From Methylobacter tundripaludum (GTDB lineage Bacteria; Pseudomonadota; Gammaproteobacteria; Methylococcales; Methylomonadaceae), in NCBI RefSeq assembly GCF_002934365.1, contig NZ_PTIY01000011.1, positions 62,001 through 126,000 of the forward strand: a DNA stretch of 64,000 bases. Direction: 5' to 3'. The notes beneath the pieces are model-generated. The model did not search any database. It saw nothing but the letters and a program-made list of their open reading frames with translations, and was not told where the DNA came from. The stretch's first letter is position 1; every line of letters begins with the position of its first letter. Below, one piece after another: positions 61,216 to 64,000 of this stretch. The position numbers and the translations under genes were made by a program.

Positions 61216-62091
61216 TCAGCCTTTAGCCTTTAGTTTTTTATCTTGATTTTGCTTCCACTCAAGGACGGTCTTAAACACCAGCGTTACCACGGCCAGGGCC
61301 GCCAATAGCGAAGCGCCGGCGAAGGAACCGACAAAGTCGTATTCGTTGTAACTGACCTCGACATGCAGCGGCAGCGTGTTGGTCAGTCCGCGGATATGGC
61401 CGGACACCACCGAGACGGCGCCGAATTCGCCCATCGCCCTGGCGTTACACAGCAGCACGCCGTTCAGCAGGCCCCATTTGACATTCGGCAAGGTGACTCT
61501 GAAAAAGGTTTGCCAGCCGCTGGCGCCGAGCGACAGCGCGGCTTCCTCTTCTTCATGGCCAATTTCCTGCATCAGCGGAATCAGCTCCCTGGCAACGAAC
61601 GGGAAAGTCACGAACAGGGTCGCCAGAACAATCCCCGGCACGGCGAAGATGATCTTGATGTCATGTTCGGAAAACCAGGGGCCCAGCCATCCTTGCGCGC
61701 CGAAAATCAGCACATAAATCAAACCGGCAATCACCGGCGATACCGAAAACGGCAGATCGATCAGGGTAATCAGCAGGCTTTTACCGCGAAAGTCAAACCG
61801 GGCTATCGCCCAGGCGGCGGAAACGCCGAACACGGTGGTCAGCGGCACGGTGATCAATGCAATGAACAGCGTCAGTCTCATCGCAGCCAGCGCATCGGGG
61901 TGGGTCAGGCTGGAGCTGTAGGCCGTCCAGCCTTTGGCAAAAGCCTCAACCAACACGGTTAACAGCGGCAAAAGCAAAAACAAACCGATAATACCGAGGG
62001 TGAGTCCGATCAAGACATATCGAACCCAGTTGGGATCGGATAGCGTGAGTTTTTTTGAAGTAATGAAGGAGTTTGCGGAAACGGCGCTCAT
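61216..62091 (-). CDS. cysW: Sulfate/thiosulfate ABC permease CysW
   Basis: A 291-residue permease with six helices and the EAA loop ([31 protein letters not shown]), which docks onto CysA. It heterodimerises with CysT. ATG at 62091 with GAGGAA starts the protein ten bases after cysT; a longer in-frame start would run into cysT. Confidence 0.95.
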   Translation of the reverse strand: MSAVSANSFITSKKLTLSDPNWVRYVLIGLTLGIIGLFLLLPLLTVLVEAFAKGWTAYSSSLTHPDALAAMRLTLFIALITVPLTTVFGVSAAWAIARFDFRGKSLLITLIDLPFSVSPVIAGLIYVLIFGAQGWLGPWFSEHDIKIIFAVPGIVLATLFVTFPFVARELIPLMQEIGHEEEEAALSLGASGWQTFFRVTLPNVKWGLLNGVLLCNARAMGEFGAVSVVSGHIRGLTNTLPLHVEVSYNEYDFVGSFAGASLLAALAVVTLVFKTVLEWKQNQDKKLKAKG

Positions 62092-62101
62092 CACGAATTC
62101 C

Positions 62102-62929
62102 TCACAGTTGTCCTGAACGGCGGCGTACCCACCATTGCAGCCCGTTAATAAGTAACAGCAGTACAAACGACAGGATCAGCATGGTCAAGCCAATTGCGGT
62201 TGCCCCAGCGTAATCGTATTGTTCCAGTTTGGTGATAATCAACAGCGGCACAATCTCCGAGATATACGGCATATTGCCGGCAATGAAAATGACCGACCCG
62301 TATTCGCCGATGCCTCGCGCAAAAGCCAGCGCAAAACCGGTAATCGTAGCGGGCAGGATATTAGGCAAGATGACCTTGACAAATGTTTGCCGCCGGGTAG
62401 CGCCGAGACTGGCGGCGGCTTCTTCCATTGCGGTATCCAGTTCCTGCAGCACCGGCTCGATGGTGCGCACCACAAACGGTAAGCCGATAAAGATCAAGGC
62501 AAAGACAATGCCCAGCGGTTTGTAGGCAATTTGGATCCCGAGACTGTCCATGACCAGCTTGCCGATCCAGCCGCGAGGTTCGTAGATCGCCGCCAGCACG
62601 ATGCCGGCTACGGCGGTCGGCAAGGCGAACGGCAGGTCGATCAGGGCGTCAAACAGGCGTTTGCCGGGAAATGAGTAGCGTACCAGCGACCAGGCGATGA
62701 TAAAGCCGAATATCGCAGCCGCGGCGGCGGCAATTAACGCCGCGCCAAAGCTTAGCCTGAAAGAAGCCTGTACACGCTCATTGGTCAGTATCGCCCAGTA
62801 TTCGTTCAGGCTAAGCTGTAACGTTTTCAACAGCATCGCGCTGAGCGGAATCAGCACGATCAGAGCCAGATAGAACAGGGTAAATCCTATGGCCGGGCGA
62901 AATCCCGGCATGATGTTACTTTGCGGCAT
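62102..62929 (-). CDS. cysT: Sulfate/thiosulfate ABC permease CysT (CysU)
   Basis: A 275-residue permease with six helices. The EAA loop is [35 protein letters not shown], and [31 protein letters not shown] is the conserved periplasmic gate region of CysT. It follows the binding-protein gene by about 115 bases. Confidence 0.95.
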   Translation of the reverse strand: MPQSNIMPGFRPAIGFTLFYLALIVLIPLSAMLLKTLQLSLNEYWAILTNERVQASFRLSFGAALIAAAAAAIFGFIIAWSLVRYSFPGKRLFDALIDLPFALPTAVAGIVLAAIYEPRGWIGKLVMDSLGIQIAYKPLGIVFALIFIGLPFVVRTIEPVLQELDTAMEEAAASLGATRRQTFVKVILPNILPATITGFALAFARGIGEYGSVIFIAGNMPYISEIVPLLIITKLEQYDYAGATAIGLTMLILSFVLLLLINGLQWWVRRRSGQL

Positions 62930-63045
62930 GTCAGTAATTTCCGGTTACATTAAAACAGAGGTGTTATATTTCTCAGCTGTTTCATGTGTTTTTAACGTAA
63001 AAAAGCGGGAGTGAACGAGGCGCTCGCTCCCACAGGAAGGACAAC

Positions 63046-64000
63046 TTATGGTTTGTAGATTTGATCGAAAAGGCCGCCGTCATCGAAATGCTCTTTTTGC
63101 ACTTGCGCCCAGCTGCCGAACTTCTCGCTGACGGTAAACAGCTCCAATTTCGGAAAGCGTTTTAAGTCTTCAGGATTGGCGTGTTCGGGTTGGTAAGGGC
63201 GGTAAAAATGCTTTGCCGCCAGTTTTTGCCCAATCGGCGAATACAGGTATTGCAGATAACCTTCGGCCAAATCCAGGTTGCCGTTCTTTTTGGCGACCTT
63301 CTCGACCACGGCGACCGGGGTTTCCGTCTTGATACTGACCGGCGGCACCACGATTTCGAATTCACCGGCGCCCTGTTCGTTAACCGCCAAAAACGCTTCG
63401 TTTTCCCAAGTGATCAGCACATCGCCGATACCGCGTTGAATAAAGGTTGTGGTGGAGCCGCGCGCGCCGGAATCCAAAACCGGCGCATTCTTGTAAATTT
63501 TCTTTACGAAGTCCTTGGCGGCTTCCTTGCCGCCGAATTTTTTTTCTCCAAACGCCCAGGCAGCCAGATAGTTATAACGCGCGCCGCCCGATGTTTTAGG
63601 ATTGGGCGTGATCACCGAGACGCCGTCTTTGGCCAAGTCATCCCAGTTTTTAATACCTTTGGGATTGCCTTTGTGGACCAAAAATACAATGGTGGAGGTA
63701 TAAGGCAAGCTGTTATTGGGCAGGCGGGTTTGCCAATCTTTAGGAATCACTCCAGCCCGCTCGGCAATTTGGTCGATATCGTGCGACAACGCCAAAGTGA
63801 CTACGTCCGCTTCCAGGCCGTCGATTACCGCCCGTGTCTGCTTGCCGCCACCACCGTGCGATTGTTGTACACCGACGTCTTCTCCGGTTTTTTCTTTCCA
63901 GTATTTAATAAATTCTTTGTTGTAGTCCTGATACAGCTCTCTGGTCGGGTCGTATGACACATTGAGAATGGTTCTTTCAGCCAAGGCCGTACCGCTTGAA
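63046..64000 (-). CDS. sbp: Sulfate-binding periplasmic protein, 5' end outside the window
   Basis: The 317 or so visible residues are the mature part of a sulfate or thiosulfate binding protein: [47 protein letters not shown] with the sulfate-binding Ser/Gly loops, and [19 protein letters not shown]. The residues SSGTALA just before ERTIL are the end of a signal peptide, and the frame remains open to the right edge, so the start codon is not in this window. It heads the sbp-cysTWA operon. Confidence 0.95.
   Translation of the reverse strand, partial: SSGTALAERTILNVSYDPTRELYQDYNKEFIKYWKEKTGEDVGVQQSHGGGGKQTRAVIDGLEADVVTLALSHDIDQIAERAGVIPKDWQTRLPNNSLPYTSTIVFLVHKGNPKGIKNWDDLAKDGVSVITPNPKTSGGARYNYLAAWAFGEKKFGGKEAAKDFVKKIYKNAPVLDSGARGSTTTFIQRGIGDVLITWENEAFLAVNEQGAGEFEIVVPPVSIKTETPVAVVEKVAKKNGNLDLAEGYLQYLYSPIGQKLAAKHFYRPYQPEHANPEDLKRFPKLELFTVSEKFGSWAQVQKEHFDDGGLFDQIYKP

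Overview
The window looks like the chromosome of a Gram-negative gammaproteobacterium of intermediate GC. RdgC, the divergent PilT/YggS pair, Bcp, a CysB-type LysR protein, sbp-cysTWA and MdtABC-type RND pumps all fit. The dense families of small palindromic repeats and the gene mix are reminiscent of methanotrophs of the Methylococcales, but no methane or methanol oxidation gene is present, so that is only an impression. No rRNA, tRNA, CRISPR array or complete insertion sequence was found. Layout: 0.4-7.5 kb holds a VapBC-like toxin-antitoxin pair, a small oxidoreductase/hydrolase operon divergent from an AraC regulator, a decayed TVP38-like gene, DUF3047, VOC, bcp and rdgC. 7.6-12.6 kb is accessory DNA: a decayed REP-associated transposase between REP palindromes, a MITE-like element, and a run of small minus-strand genes separated by attC-like hairpins, read as an integron cassette array without an integrase. 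12.8-22.3 kb holds two TauE/SafE-type permeases, pilT, yggS, RNase T2 and a very large secreted G8-domain protein. 22.3-24.4 kb is a second accessory island with a frameshifted hicA, an intact hicB and an AT-rich two-gene unit of unknown function. 24.4-32.4 kb carries a giant FAD/Fe-S oxidoreductase and two c-di-GMP-type genes. 32.9-38.2 kb is the highlight: cysK, cysE (EpsC type), a family 2A encapsulin shell (SrpI-like) and its cysteine desulfurase cargo with an N-terminal repeat-bearing loading region, one transcriptional direction, behind a promoter and a leader terminator. 38.4-43.4 kb has a sterol-desaturase-family hydroxylase, a SIMPL protein, a 5'-nucleotidase lipoprotein and a second integron-like cassette pair. 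43.4-53.4 kb is a TetR-mdtA-mdtB-mdtC-outer membrane factor efflux locus. 54.5-58.6 kb holds a paralogue of the hydroxylase, chrA and a CNNM/CorC protein. 58.9-64 kb has cysB and the sulfate/thiosulfate importer cysA, cysW, cysT and sbp, with sbp running off the right edge. Sulfur is a recurring theme: sulfate import, its regulator, cysteine synthesis and an encapsulated cysteine desulfurase all lie within about 31 kb. A regulatory theme also emerges: a spaced inverted repeat plus a CTAAGCT core recurs upstream of the GGDEF/EAL gene, the EAL-like gene and one hydroxylase gene, with the core alone upstream of the hydroxylase paralogue, suggesting a shared regulon.
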